This document shows positions 6,815 through 15,583 of a stretch of 35,789 nucleotides of DNA, piece by piece. The stretch spans positions 1-35,789 of the forward strand of contig CAJUKJ010000013.1 of NCBI GenBank assembly GCA_910587365.1. Reading direction: 5' to 3'. Under the pieces are notes generated by a model. The model did not search any database. It worked only from the letters and a program-made list of their open reading frames with translations, and was not told the DNA's origin. Each line of letters opens with the position of its first letter. The stretch's first letter is position 1. The position numbers and the translations under genes were made by a program. Source of the DNA: an uncultured Christensenellaceae bacterium (GTDB taxonomy: Bacteria > Bacillota > Clostridia > Christensenellales > Borkfalkiaceae).

Positions 6815-7435
6815 TTATTGTTTACTTTTAACCTTCATTAAGCGGATAACTGCGGCGCGCTCGTTTTCATCAAGCTTGCTTTTGATATACTTAATCGTTT
6901 CTTCAAGCTGCGGTATCATAACGTATTCAAGCGCGTTGACGCGGCGTTTGTTGCGTTCTATCTCGTCGGCAAGCATACGCACCTTTTTTTCCGTTTCTGC
7001 AAGGGCGACCATTTTGGGAAGGAGCGCGGAAGCCTTTTCAACGGAATAATCCGCCTCGCTTGTAATTTCGGGGTAGGCGTAAGGAAGTCCGTCGGAGCGT
7101 TTTTCGTTAATAAGGCTGACTTTGGGAACTTCCACCCCCATTACGCTTTGAACTTCACACTCCGCCTTAACCACTGCGGACGGCATAGCGAAAGCCGTTT
7201 CCGCACGGTATGCGGGAGTTACCGAACGCGCAACCGAAAACTGGCGAAGAGTTTCGGAAAGCTCCTTTTCCACCTCGTCGCGCAGAAGTTTATTTTGTTT
7301 TATGATAAGCGAGAATTGGCGCACCATTTCGTCAGACTTATCCTTTAAAAGCTTGTGTCCCCGCGTAGCCGTCGCTAAACGCGCTTTAAGCTTTTTCAGC
7401 TCCATACGCGTGGGATTTACGTTTAAACGAGCCAT
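6815..7435 (-). CDS. atpD: V-type ATP synthase subunit D
   Basis: This 206-aa protein is the central stalk subunit that turns inside the A3B3 head and links it to the membrane rotor. It has the family's N-terminal start (VNPTRMELKKLKARLATATRG) and the long N- and C-terminal helices that form the coiled-coil axle, with a variable middle (about 70-130). A matching closing segment near 165-180 reads RRVNALEYVMIPQLEETI. Length is normal for subunit D (about 200-215). It is the last gene of the nine-gene operon, 9 bases after the B subunit stop, with a GGAG site before its ATG and the operon terminator just downstream. Confidence 0.96.
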   Translation of the reverse strand: MARLNVNPTRMELKKLKARLATATRGHKLLKDKSDEMVRQFSLIIKQNKLLRDEVEKELSETLRQFSVARSVTPAYRAETAFAMPSAVVKAECEVQSVMGVEVPKVSLINEKRSDGLPYAYPEITSEADYSVEKASALLPKMVALAETEKKVRMLADEIERNKRRVNALEYVMIPQLEETIKYIKSKLDENERAAVIRLMKVKSKQ

Positions 7436-7444
7436 TACCGCTCC

Positions 7445-8821
7445 TTATTTTTCTGCATTTAAATATTTATCGATAAATACCTGCTTGATACGTTTCAGTT
7501 CGGATACGGGAAGAATTTTCAAAAGCTCCCAACCGATATCAAGCGTTTGTTCTATCGACCTGTCGGCTTCAAAACCCTGGTTTACGTAAACCTTTTCAAA
7601 CTGTTCGGCAAACTTTGCGTAAAGCTTGTCGGTGTCGGAAAGGGCGGCTTCGCCCAATATTGCGGAAAGCTCTTTACTTTCCTTACCGCTTGCATATGCG
7701 GCGAAAAGCTGGTTCATAGTGTCGGCGTGGTCTTCACGAGTTTTACCCTTGCCTATGCCCTTGTCTTTAAGACGGGACAGCGACGGTAAAACGTCGATAG
7801 GCGGGTTTATGCCCTTTTTATATAAGTCGCGCGAAAGGATAATCTGCCCCTCCGTGATATAACCCGTAAGGTCGGGAATGGGATGGGTTTTGTCGTCCTC
7901 AGGCATTGTTAAAATGGGTATCTGGGTAATCGAACCCTCGCACCCCCTTATCCTGCCCGCGCGCTCGTACATTGTTGCGAGGTCGGTATAGAGATAGCCG
8001 GGGTAACCGCGCCTGCCGGGGACTTCACGCCGTGCGGCGGACACTTCACGCAATGCTTCGGCATAGTTGGTAATATCCGTCATTATTACAAGCACGTGCA
8101 TTCCGCAAGTGAACGCAAGGTATTCCGCACACGTCAACGCCATACGCGGGGTTGCGATACGCTCTACCGCGGGGTCGTTTGCAAGGTTTGTAAACAGTAC
8201 CGTTCTTTCTATTGCGCCCGTCTTTTTGAAGTCGTCAACGAAATATTGCGCCTCTTCAAAAGTAATACCTATGGCGGCAAACACTACCGCGAATTTGCTG
8301 TCCGTTCCCCTTACCTTTGCCTGACGCGCTATCTGCGCGGCAAGCTCGGCGTGGGGCAGACCGCTCATAGAAAACACGGGAAGCTTCTGTCCCCTGACAA
8401 GCGTGTTAAGTCCGTCGATAGCCGATACGCCCGTCTGGATAAATTCGTCGGGATAGTCGCGTGCGGCGGGATTTATAGGCTCGCCGTTTATATCCAAAAT
8501 TTTATCGGGAATTACAGGCGCGCCGCCGTCGCGGGGGTTACCCATACCGTCGAACACTCTGCCGAGCATATCGGGCGAACAGGCAAGATTCTGACTGTGT
8601 CCCATAAAGCGGGCTTTCGCGCTTGAAATCTGCAAGCCCTGCGAATTTTCAAACAACTGCACCACCGCCTTATCGCGGTTTATTTCAAGCACCTTGCCGT
8701 GGCGGATAGCTCCGTCCGAGCATACTATATCCACAAGTTCGTTATATGTTACGCCCTCAACGCCATCGACGACCATTAGGGGGCCTACGACTTCGCGAAT
8801 GGTTTTATATTCCTTAAACAT
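7445..8821 (-). CDS. atpB: V-type ATP synthase subunit B
   Basis: This 458-aa regulatory nucleotide-binding subunit forms the A3B3 ring with subunit A. It shows the family sequence GRVFDGMGNPRDG, the degenerate nucleotide-binding region (PVFSMSGLPHAELAAQIARQ) lacking the GxxxxGKT P-loop, and the conserved RRGYPGYLYTDLATMYERAG. Length is standard. Its ATG overlaps the end of subunit A by 8 bases, and its ribosome site GGAGGGG lies inside the A coding region, which indicates translational coupling and 1:1 production. Confidence 0.97.
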   Translation of the reverse strand: MFKEYKTIREVVGPLMVVDGVEGVTYNELVDIVCSDGAIRHGKVLEINRDKAVVQLFENSQGLQISSAKARFMGHSQNLACSPDMLGRVFDGMGNPRDGGAPVIPDKILDINGEPINPAARDYPDEFIQTGVSAIDGLNTLVRGQKLPVFSMSGLPHAELAAQIARQAKVRGTDSKFAVVFAAIGITFEEAQYFVDDFKKTGAIERTVLFTNLANDPAVERIATPRMALTCAEYLAFTCGMHVLVIMTDITNYAEALREVSAARREVPGRRGYPGYLYTDLATMYERAGRIRGCEGSITQIPILTMPEDDKTHPIPDLTGYITEGQIILSRDLYKKGINPPIDVLPSLSRLKDKGIGKGKTREDHADTMNQLFAAYASGKESKELSAILGEAALSDTDKLYAKFAEQFEKVYVNQGFEADRSIEQTLDIGWELLKILPVSELKRIKQVFIDKYLNAEK

Positions 8822-10574
8822 CGTCTTCCCCTCCCTGTAACGCCTTCATTTCCGAACCCATAAGCTTTAAAATTTCGTCAAATTCGGAAAGATTATCTTC
8901 CTTTATATACTTTGCGCGTCCTATTTTTTCTTTACTCGAACTCTTTAAAATATCGTCAAGCGAGGCGAAATTTTCAACCGCTTCCCTTGCACGGAAATCA
9001 AATTCATAAATAAGTTTAAGCATTAAAAACTGCTTTTTCATCGACGTATAAGTATCAACCTCGTCGAATGCGTTCTGGTGCAGGTAATCTTCCCTTATAA
9101 TTTTTGCCGTTTCCATAGTCAGCCTGTCTTTGGAAGAAAGCGCGTCCATACCGACAAGCCTTACAATTTCATCCAAAGCCGCCTCTTCCTGCAACACGGT
9201 CATTATGAACTGGCGGTACTTGGAAAAGTCCGTACTGACGTTTTCGCCGTACCAGTCGCGCATTTTGTCGGCGTACAGCGAATAGCTTATAAGCCAGTCG
9301 ATTGCAGGGAAATGACGCTTGTATGCAAGCGAAGCCGAAAGTCCCCAGAATACCTTTACTATACGCAAGGTTGCCTGTGAAACGGGTTCCGACAGGTCGC
9401 CGCCCGGGGGAGATACCGCGCCTATCGCAGTAACCGAACCCGTGCGCCCGTTCGAGCCGAGAATCTTAACTATACCAGCGCGCTCGTAAAATTCGGCAAG
9501 CCTGCTTGAAAGGTACGCAGGGTATCCCTCGTCGCCCGGCATTTCTTCAAGACGTCCGCTCATTTCCCTGAGAGCTTCCGCCCAACGCGAAGTCGAGTCC
9601 GCCATTATAGCTACATTATAGCCCATATCGCGGAAATATTCCGCAATGGTTATACCCGTATAAATGGAAGCTTCACGCGCGGCAACGGGCATATCCGAAG
9701 TATTTGCTATTAATATGGTACGTTTCATCAACGATTCGCCCGTTTTCGGGTCGATAAGCTCGGGAAATTCGTTTAAAACGTCAGTCATTTCATTTCCGCG
9801 TTCGCCGCAGCCGACGTACACGATAATGTCCGCGTCCGCCCACTTGGCAAGCTGGTGCTGGACGACGGTTTTTCCGCTTCCGAACGGACCCGGTACGGCG
9901 GCAACGCCGCCGCGGGCAACGGGGAACAGCGTATCTATGACCCTTTGACCTGTAACCATTGGCTTATCGGGGGAAAGCTTTTCCCTATACGGTCTGCCCT
10001 TTCTTACGGGCCATTTACGAAGCATACTTACCGCTTTCTGACCCGAAGGGGTTTGTATAACCGCAACGGTATCTTCTATTGTAAAGCTGCCCTTTTCTAT
10101 GCGGACAACCTTACCGTTTACGCCGTTGGGGACGAGAATTTTATGTTCGACTACTTCGGTTTCCTGTACGGTACCCAGAACGTCGCCTTCGGTTACTTCG
10201 TCGCCGACCTTAACCAACGGGGAAAATTCCCATTTTTTATCGCGGTCAAGATTATTTACCGCAACGCCCCTTGAAATACGCGAGCCGTACTTAAAAAACA
10301 ACGTCGTCAACGGACGCTGTATTCCGTCGAAAATGCCCGAAATAAGTCCCGGGGCAAGCTCAACCGAAAGAGGTTCGCCCGTGGAGATTACGTCTTCCCC
10401 CGGTCCTAACCCCGAAGTTTCCTCGTAGACCTGAACGGAAGCCTTGTCGCCCCTCAGTTCGATTACCTCGCCTATCAGTCCCTTTTCGGAAACTCGTACA
10501 ACGTCGTACATTTTACAGTCCGACATACCTTCGGCTATGATTAAAGGTCCTGATATTTTAACTGTTTTACCCAT
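8814..10574 (-). CDS. atpA: V-type ATP synthase catalytic subunit A
   Basis: This 586-aa catalytic subunit hydrolyses or makes ATP in the cytoplasmic head. It has the P-loop GPFGSGKT near residue 234, the catalytic-region motif VYVGCGERGNEM, and GYPAYLSSRLAEFYERAG. It also carries the bulge insertion specific to V/A-type A subunits between the N-terminal barrel and the P-loop (about 110-190). I placed the start at 10574 (MGKTVKISGP) because an AAGGAG site lies 6 bases upstream; an in-frame GTG five codons earlier overlaps that ribosome site. A 245-base gap with a dispersed repeat separates it from subunit F, unlike the tight spacing elsewhere in the operon. Confidence 0.97.
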   Translation of the reverse strand: MGKTVKISGPLIIAEGMSDCKMYDVVRVSEKGLIGEVIELRGDKASVQVYEETSGLGPGEDVISTGEPLSVELAPGLISGIFDGIQRPLTTLFFKYGSRISRGVAVNNLDRDKKWEFSPLVKVGDEVTEGDVLGTVQETEVVEHKILVPNGVNGKVVRIEKGSFTIEDTVAVIQTPSGQKAVSMLRKWPVRKGRPYREKLSPDKPMVTGQRVIDTLFPVARGGVAAVPGPFGSGKTVVQHQLAKWADADIIVYVGCGERGNEMTDVLNEFPELIDPKTGESLMKRTILIANTSDMPVAAREASIYTGITIAEYFRDMGYNVAIMADSTSRWAEALREMSGRLEEMPGDEGYPAYLSSRLAEFYERAGIVKILGSNGRTGSVTAIGAVSPPGGDLSEPVSQATLRIVKVFWGLSASLAYKRHFPAIDWLISYSLYADKMRDWYGENVSTDFSKYRQFIMTVLQEEAALDEIVRLVGMDALSSKDRLTMETAKIIREDYLHQNAFDEVDTYTSMKKQFLMLKLIYEFDFRAREAVENFASLDDILKSSSKEKIGRAKYIKEDNLSEFDEILKLMGSEMKALQGGEDDV

Positions 10575-10586
10575 AAGAAACTCCTT

Positions 10587-10762
10587 CACGAATTTTTGTT
10601 TCTTGCGCGAAACAAAAATTCCGTGATTTTAGGGCGTTGCCCTCTTTGCGCAAATTTTAAGGGCACACCATTATATACTTTGCGCAAATTCACCTACTGA
10701 GGCGCAAGTATGCGCAAATTGAGTGCGCTTGCACGCGAGTGAAACGACGCTTTGCGCACATT
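10587..10762. repeat. dispersed intergenic repeat, copy 1, before atpA
   Basis: The segment begins with a strong hairpin (10587-10602 with 10609-10625, one bulged C) adjoining the atpA ribosome site. It continues through several TTTGCGCAAA-like palindromes to about 10762. A clearly related sequence in the same orientation lies before dnaJ (23270-23441). It may be a small mobile repeat or a shared 5' regulatory element. The outer limits are approximate. Confidence 0.75.
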
Positions 10763-10819
10763 GTTGTTAAATGTTTCAGATATTGTGGTGCAAAAAAGTG
10801 TGATTTTTGCGCGCGCCGT

Positions 10820-11137
10820 TTAGTTATTAAAGAGAATATCTACGCCGAGGGCGCGTTCCATCGCGCTTTGCAACAGCTCGGTTCCGTACCCTGTGCTGCC
10901 GTTTTTTGAAGGAATGCTTAAAACCACGGGATAGGGCTGTTCGTCAAAGCGTTTTAAAAAATCGGACAAAGGCTTTGCAAGCTCTTCCGTGAGAAAGATA
11001 ATTTGAAAGTCCTTTGCGATTTTGCGTAAGGTTTCCTTTGCCTTTGCCTCGCTTTCGGCAGGAAACGTGGCAACTCCTGCCGCTTTAAAGACCATTATGC
11101 TGTCGCCGTCGCCTATAATAGCAATTTTACCTGTCAT
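10820..11137 (-). CDS. atpF: V-type ATP synthase subunit F
   Basis: This 105-aa central-stalk subunit binds subunit D and affects ATPase activity. It has the family start GKIAIIGDGDSIMVFKAAGV, the central IIFLTEELAKPL and the late YPVVLSIPSKNGSTGYG, all typical of NtpF/AtpF. It starts 4 bases after the subunit C stop. Gene order C-F-A-B-D is the standard prokaryotic V-ATPase order. Confidence 0.94.
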   Translation of the reverse strand: MTGKIAIIGDGDSIMVFKAAGVATFPAESEAKAKETLRKIAKDFQIIFLTEELAKPLSDFLKRFDEQPYPVVLSIPSKNGSTGYGTELLQSAMERALGVDILFNN

Positions 11138-11141
11138 ATAA

Positions 11142-12107
11142 TTACCTTAAACGCTTTTTAATTTCGCTGTCGCGCATACCCGCAAGAAGACATACGAACA
11201 GTATTCTTACATTCGCGTTCTCCGCACGGCGGCGGAAAACGTAGTACAGGAAAGGCTGGTTTTTAATAAGGTCGTATTTCTTTGCGGAAAAATACTGTAT
11301 TTCATAATTTTCACACAGTCTTTCCGCCTCGGTCAAAGGCAGACCCTCCGACCTGTCCGCAAAGCATTTTTTAACGAACTCCGCATACGGCGTATTATCC
11401 AAAGAATGCGCAGCCCTTTCCCTGTCGTCGTTTAAAAGCTTTAACAGCGTTTCATTTGAAAGCTTGCCCCCCGAAACGAAGCTGTTTAAAGCATACTGCC
11501 TGTCAACGGAGCGGAGCGCGGTTAAGATATTAGTCATATCCGCCTTTACCGCAATAAGCCTTTTTAAAAGCGGGTTTCTTGCACACGCGTTAAAAAGGTG
11601 GGAATACAAAGCCTTTTCAAATATATTGCCTATTTCCGCACCCGACGCGCCTCCGTCCTTTGAAAATGCGTCGGCAGCCTCTTTTACCGCACCGCCGAGA
11701 ATTTTGCCGAGACCGTCGTACTTACCCTCTTCGATACATTGCAAAATATGCGAAACAGGTATAAGCCCTTCGGGAGCAAGAAGTTTATCGGCGTCAAGCC
11801 CCGTAAAATGAGCCTTCACTAACGCCTTTGCGTTATGGAAATCACGCGGGGCAAGCAGATACTCCGCCTCTGCACGTGCAGGCGCATACTCGCGGATAAA
11901 GCCGTCTATCGCCTCTTCGTCCGCCGCAACAAGCTTTTCGTACTCGTAAACGGACGCAATTTCCGTACCCCTGCCGAACCCTGAGTCGGTAAGCGCGCGC
12001 AAAGCCTCCTCCGCGCCGCCTTCGCACATTTTAAATATTTTATCCTTTAAAAGATATTTCTCTTTTACGGCTATCACGCCGTTGGTATACGTTGCGTCTT
12101 TAACCAT
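11142..12107 (-). CDS. atpC: V-type ATP synthase subunit C
   Basis: This 321-aa funnel-shaped subunit docks the central stalk onto the K ring. It is helical, with the pattern ARAEAEYLLAPRDFHNAKAL near residues 75-95 that matches the family's conserved DFHNxK region, and a C-terminal segment YYVFRRRAENANVRILFVC typical of V-type subunit C. It lies 3 bases after subunit E and 4 before F. Primary sequence is poorly conserved in this family, so position strongly supports the call. Confidence 0.92.
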   Translation of the reverse strand: MVKDATYTNGVIAVKEKYLLKDKIFKMCEGGAEEALRALTDSGFGRGTEIASVYEYEKLVAADEEAIDGFIREYAPARAEAEYLLAPRDFHNAKALVKAHFTGLDADKLLAPEGLIPVSHILQCIEEGKYDGLGKILGGAVKEAADAFSKDGGASGAEIGNIFEKALYSHLFNACARNPLLKRLIAVKADMTNILTALRSVDRQYALNSFVSGGKLSNETLLKLLNDDRERAAHSLDNTPYAEFVKKCFADRSEGLPLTEAERLCENYEIQYFSAKKYDLIKNQPFLYYVFRRRAENANVRILFVCLLAGMRDSEIKKRLR

Positions 12108-12110
12108 AAA

Positions 12111-12683
12111 TTAAACCTTGAACAGGGAAACCGCTATATCTGCCTGAAACTCTTCCCTGTCCGCAGCCAAAAGCGCGCCGTAGGAAAGGTTTTTATCGGA
12201 ATTTTTTCCGCAAAGCATAAATCCGCCGTCTATCTTAGCGGACTTCGGACTTACCTTTAAGCCCTTTTCCCTGACTACGGGAAGGGCTGAAACGTCCTGC
12301 ACAAAGCGGTAATTTTCGGCGAAAACTATTTCATCTCCGTCTTCCGCATAGGCTGAAAGCAGCCTGTTTGCAAGAAACACAGCGTCGGCCTTGTTCAACT
12401 CCACAAGCTGCGCTAACGCACGCGAATAAATTGCGTCGATAACGCCCCTCTTTTCTCCGAGGGCGATTTTGGCGCAATCGAGGCGGGCGGTTGCGGCTTT
12501 TCCGTCGAAGATACCCGTTACCTTTTCACGTACCTCCGCCTCAACGCCCTGTTTGTTTCTTTGGGCGCGAAGTGAAGCTTCGGCAAGCGTTTTAGCCGCC
12601 TTTTCCTCCGCGTCATTTATAATATCCCGCGCCTCTTGTTCGGCGTCGGAAATTATTCTTTCGACTATTGCCTGTTCGCTCAT
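12111..12683 (-). CDS. atpE: V-type ATP synthase subunit E
   Basis: This 190-aa peripheral-stalk subunit forms a heterodimer with the H/G subunit and holds the head against rotation. The N-terminal half (about 1-75) is a long Ala/Glu/Lys helix (IISDAEQEARDIINDAEEKA). The C-terminal half is a globular domain containing the GGFMLCGKNSDKNLSYGALL pattern seen in NtpE. It is 9 bases downstream of the K subunit. Confidence 0.93.
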   Translation of the reverse strand: MSEQAIVERIISDAEQEARDIINDAEEKAAKTLAEASLRAQRNKQGVEAEVREKVTGIFDGKAATARLDCAKIALGEKRGVIDAIYSRALAQLVELNKADAVFLANRLLSAYAEDGDEIVFAENYRFVQDVSALPVVREKGLKVSPKSAKIDGGFMLCGKNSDKNLSYGALLAADREEFQADIAVSLFKV

Positions 12684-12692
12684 AACGTTTCC

Positions 12693-13184
12693 TTATGCTA
12701 TAAGCATTATCGAAATAATCAGTCCGAGAATTGCATAGAACTCTATCATTGCGGGATAGATTATAAGCTTACCGCCGAGCGACTCCTGCTTGCCTACCGC
12801 GTAGATACAGTTTGCCGCGGACTTGCCCTGGAATATACCCGTAACCAAGCCCGAAAAAGCCATAGGTAGAACCGCACCTAAAAGAGCCCAGCCCTCGGCT
12901 GCCGCCATTCCGTCGCTTACGAGCGAGCCGGAAGCAATAATACCGATTATGAAGCCGTAAATACCCTGCGTTGCGGGAAGAAGCACCAACACAAGCACTT
13001 TACCGAACTTTTTAGGGTCTTCGCCGAGTACGCCCGACGCAGCACTGCCTGTCTTGTAAAGACCGATTGCCGAACCGATTCCGCATAAAAGCACGCAAAT
13101 AGCTATACCGATTATGCCGATAGCGTAACCCATAGGGGCAGCTTCTACGACGGGTGCTTCCGCGTCTAAGAGTGATAAGAACAT
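12693..13184 (-). CDS. atpK: V-type ATP synthase subunit K, Na+-type rotor ring
   Basis: This 163-aa membrane rotor protein has four transmembrane helices in two hairpins. The ion-site residues known from the Na+ ATPase of Enterococcus hirae (NtpK) can be aligned by eye: Thr72 and Gln73 in LPATQGIYGF, Gln119 in GIFQGKSAA, and the essential Glu148 in AMIEFYAILG. This set is the Na+-coordinating group, so a sodium-pumping enzyme is the likeliest reading; coupling direction cannot be told from sequence. It lies between subunits I and E, 25 bases after I. Confidence 0.95.
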   Translation of the reverse strand: MFLSLLDAEAPVVEAAPMGYAIGIIGIAICVLLCGIGSAIGLYKTGSAASGVLGEDPKKFGKVLVLVLLPATQGIYGFIIGIIASGSLVSDGMAAAEGWALLGAVLPMAFSGLVTGIFQGKSAANCIYAVGKQESLGGKLIIYPAMIEFYAILGLIISIMLIA

Positions 13185-13209
13185 AAAAACCTCCGTTCTT
13201 TTTTAAATT

Positions 13210-15171
13210 TTAATTTTGAAGATAAATATATTTATGTTTTGAGCCGAGGGGAGCAAAAAGTTCGCCCTCGCCTTCATAAAACCTGCCGTAAAATTCTACG
13301 TATTGAAGTCTTGCGTCGTGAATATACGCGCCTAAAAGACCTATTGCAAGGTTGAAGGCGTGACCTACTACCATAAGCACAACGCCGAGTATTGCAAGCG
13401 CGGCGTTGCCGCCTGTTATAAATCCTATTGCATAGCTTGAAACTATCTGTGCGATTACCGCACCCGAAAGCATAAGCCCGTACAGTCTTGCGTAGCTTAA
13501 AACGTCGGACGCGAAATTGATTACGCCGTATGCTGCGCCGAAGCCCTTTGTAAACTTGCCCAAAAGCTTTTCTTTCCTGCCTGCGGTAAGCATTGCGGTA
13601 ACAAGCATTACCCCTGCGATTATTCCGCCGACATATGCAAGAATTTTTACGTTAAAATCGTCGATAAGTCCTACAATTGCAAGCCCTACGCCAAGTGTGA
13701 AGAAAGCCCAGACCATTCCGTCGAGAATACCGTCGGCTATCTGTTTTCGTCTGAAACACTGCACCGTTTTACATACGTAGCCCGCACAAAGCTGCAACGC
13801 GCCTATTAAAAGGCTTATTATAAGCACAGCGGGAATTTTTATCCCCATAAGCTGCCACATATCGCCCTGTGCGTCGGGGAGCGGCGGTTTGTACGGTAAC
13901 TGTATACCGAACAGCGAATTAAACAAAAAGCCCCAGATTATTGCAAAAATACCGCCGACGGCAAACACTCCCGCAAGCCTTTTCAAGCCTGTGTCGCGCT
14001 TGCTTAAAAAATATACCGTACCGCCAAGCACGGACATTAACAGTCCGTAACCCACGTCGCCCATTATAAAGCCGAGGAACAGGCTGTAAAACAACGCCAT
14101 AACCGTGTTGGGGTCAAACTCGCGGTAGCTTACAGGCGAATACATATTGGTTACGGCTTCAAAATTTTTAACGACTTTGTTATTCTTTAAAAGCGTTGGC
14201 GGAATTTCGTCGTCCGCAGGGCTTGAAAACTCGTAATATACCGCGTTGGAAGTACCTTCAAGCACCTCTTTTATCTGTTCTTCGCTTTCTTTGGGGACAT
14301 ACGCCTCTATAAGAACGGTCGCCTGCGTCGCCCTCATTTTTTCGGCAAGCTCCTGCTTTTCCAACTCGAAACCGAGGTAGTCGCAATATATTTTCAAATC
14401 GTGAATACGGTTGCTTAAAGCATATGTTTCTTCCGAATTTTGCTTTAAGCTGTTTAAAATTTCCGCTTCGCGTTCCTTTAAACCGAGAAAGACCTCTTCG
14501 CCCGTGCTTTCTCCGTCGAACGGACAGGGAACAAACCCCGCTTCCTGCAAAATACTTTCCGCTTCCGCGCCAATGCTTTTATGGTATGCGGCTGAAATTA
14601 AAACCCCGTCGCTGTTTTCGGCAAGCACGCTGAACGCGCAAAGCCCGTCGCTAAACGATGATATAAAGCTATCCTTTGAATTTGCGGGCAACGTCCCCAT
14701 TCTTATTTTAGTATGAAGAGTATCGCTATTTTTTAACGGCAACTTTACCGTAGAGTAAATTTCCGCCGAAGAAATTGTGCGTTTTAATTTACTTAGCTCG
14801 ACGCTCAACTCCTTCCCGCCGTTATATAACAAATTGACTTTTTCAACAAGTGCGTCCATATCCCACTTCATATCCTTTGCAGACATAAAGTCGGAATAAG
14901 AAACATCAAAGCCGTCCTTTAAAACATCGGATTTTATCTTATTATCTTTATTGTACGATTCAATTGCCGAACTTAATCGGTTAAGCGCGTTCTCCACGTT
15001 TGAAAGATATTCGCGCATCTCCTCGCAGTCGGCTGTCAACGCCACAGTGTTTTCGGCTTCGTAATGCAATTTAACCTCGGCGGCGTTGGTGCGTTGAAGG
15101 GCGTTTAAAACGGAGTCCTTGTCATACGACATCGCAACGAGATTGAGCTTACTCATTTCAGCAACTGCCAC
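13210..15171 (-). CDS. atpI: V-type ATP synthase subunit I
   Basis: This 653-aa stator subunit carries the ion half-channels beside the K ring. A cytoplasmic N-terminal part (about 1-340) is coiled-coil rich, and the C-terminal half has about seven or eight membrane segments. Typical sequences are FYSLFLGFIMGDVGYGLLM and, near the end, LSYARLYGLMLSGAVIAQIV with its essential Arg, then HAFNLAIGLLGAYIHDARL and QYVEFYGRFYEGEG. The start is GTG at 15171, supported by GGAGG 7 bases upstream and a 14-base overlap with the preceding gene. Length is normal. Confidence 0.96.
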   Translation of the reverse strand: MAVAEMSKLNLVAMSYDKDSVLNALQRTNAAEVKLHYEAENTVALTADCEEMREYLSNVENALNRLSSAIESYNKDNKIKSDVLKDGFDVSYSDFMSAKDMKWDMDALVEKVNLLYNGGKELSVELSKLKRTISSAEIYSTVKLPLKNSDTLHTKIRMGTLPANSKDSFISSFSDGLCAFSVLAENSDGVLISAAYHKSIGAEAESILQEAGFVPCPFDGESTGEEVFLGLKEREAEILNSLKQNSEETYALSNRIHDLKIYCDYLGFELEKQELAEKMRATQATVLIEAYVPKESEEQIKEVLEGTSNAVYYEFSSPADDEIPPTLLKNNKVVKNFEAVTNMYSPVSYREFDPNTVMALFYSLFLGFIMGDVGYGLLMSVLGGTVYFLSKRDTGLKRLAGVFAVGGIFAIIWGFLFNSLFGIQLPYKPPLPDAQGDMWQLMGIKIPAVLIISLLIGALQLCAGYVCKTVQCFRRKQIADGILDGMVWAFFTLGVGLAIVGLIDDFNVKILAYVGGIIAGVMLVTAMLTAGRKEKLLGKFTKGFGAAYGVINFASDVLSYARLYGLMLSGAVIAQIVSSYAIGFITGGNAALAILGVVLMVVGHAFNLAIGLLGAYIHDARLQYVEFYGRFYEGEGELFAPLGSKHKYIYLQN

Positions 15172-15475
15172 GGGTAATCCTCCGTACTATGTCGCCGATA
15201 AATTTGTCGGCATTATTAAGACGCTCCGCCGCATACTGCGCCGCCTCCGCGCGCTTTATTGCAATTTCGGAATCATATCTTTTCTGCGCCTCGGCTTCGG
15301 CTTCCTTAACACTCTTTTCACGGTAAGCTTTAAGCTCGGTTTCGGACAGCTTTGAAATTTCGGCAGACCGCTCCTCAGCGTTTTCCGCAATTTCCGCCGC
15401 CTTTTTTATAGCCTGCGCCTTTATTTCAGCCGCTTTCGCTTCGGCCTCGTTGATACTGTTAATAATTTCCTGCAT
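15158..15475 (-). CDS. V-type ATP synthase subunit H/G (peripheral stalk)
   Basis: This 105-aa, almost wholly helical protein is rich in Ala, Glu and Lys (AEAKAAEIKAQAIKKAAEIA), forming a single coiled coil that pairs with subunit E in the peripheral stalk. It is the first gene of the operon and overlaps subunit I by 14 bases. Its size and position match the small H/G subunit (AhaH/NtpF-like naming differs among species). A promoter lies about 29 bases upstream. Confidence 0.88.
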   Translation of the reverse strand: MQEIINSINEAEAKAAEIKAQAIKKAAEIAENAEERSAEISKLSETELKAYREKSVKEAEAEAQKRYDSEIAIKRAEAAQYAAERLNNADKFIGDIVRRITRGSC

Positions 15476-15503
15476 AATCCCACGAACCTGCTTTTATTTT
15501 TTT

Positions 15504-15532
15504 ATTTTACCACATCTTGCCTGTTTTTGCAA
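15504..15532 (-). promoter_or_regulatory. promoter of the V-ATPase operon
   Basis: On the minus strand the -35 TTGCAA (15532-15527) and -10 TAAAAT (15509-15504) have a 17-base spacer. The first start codon is at 15475, giving a leader of about 22 bases. Confidence 0.7.
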
Positions 15533-15583
15533 TAGCTATTTTAATCTTTAAATATAATTTCATAATAATTTCATTAACAACAA

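Noticed and set aside
8096..8626. A long antisense ORF within atpB
   Set aside because: It is a shadow of a highly conserved gene and shows no domain or ribosome site.
7445..10574. F-type ATPase alpha/beta genes
   Set aside because: The A subunit has the V/A-type insertion, the B subunit lacks a P-loop, and the gene set D, E, F, I, K, C is V-type.
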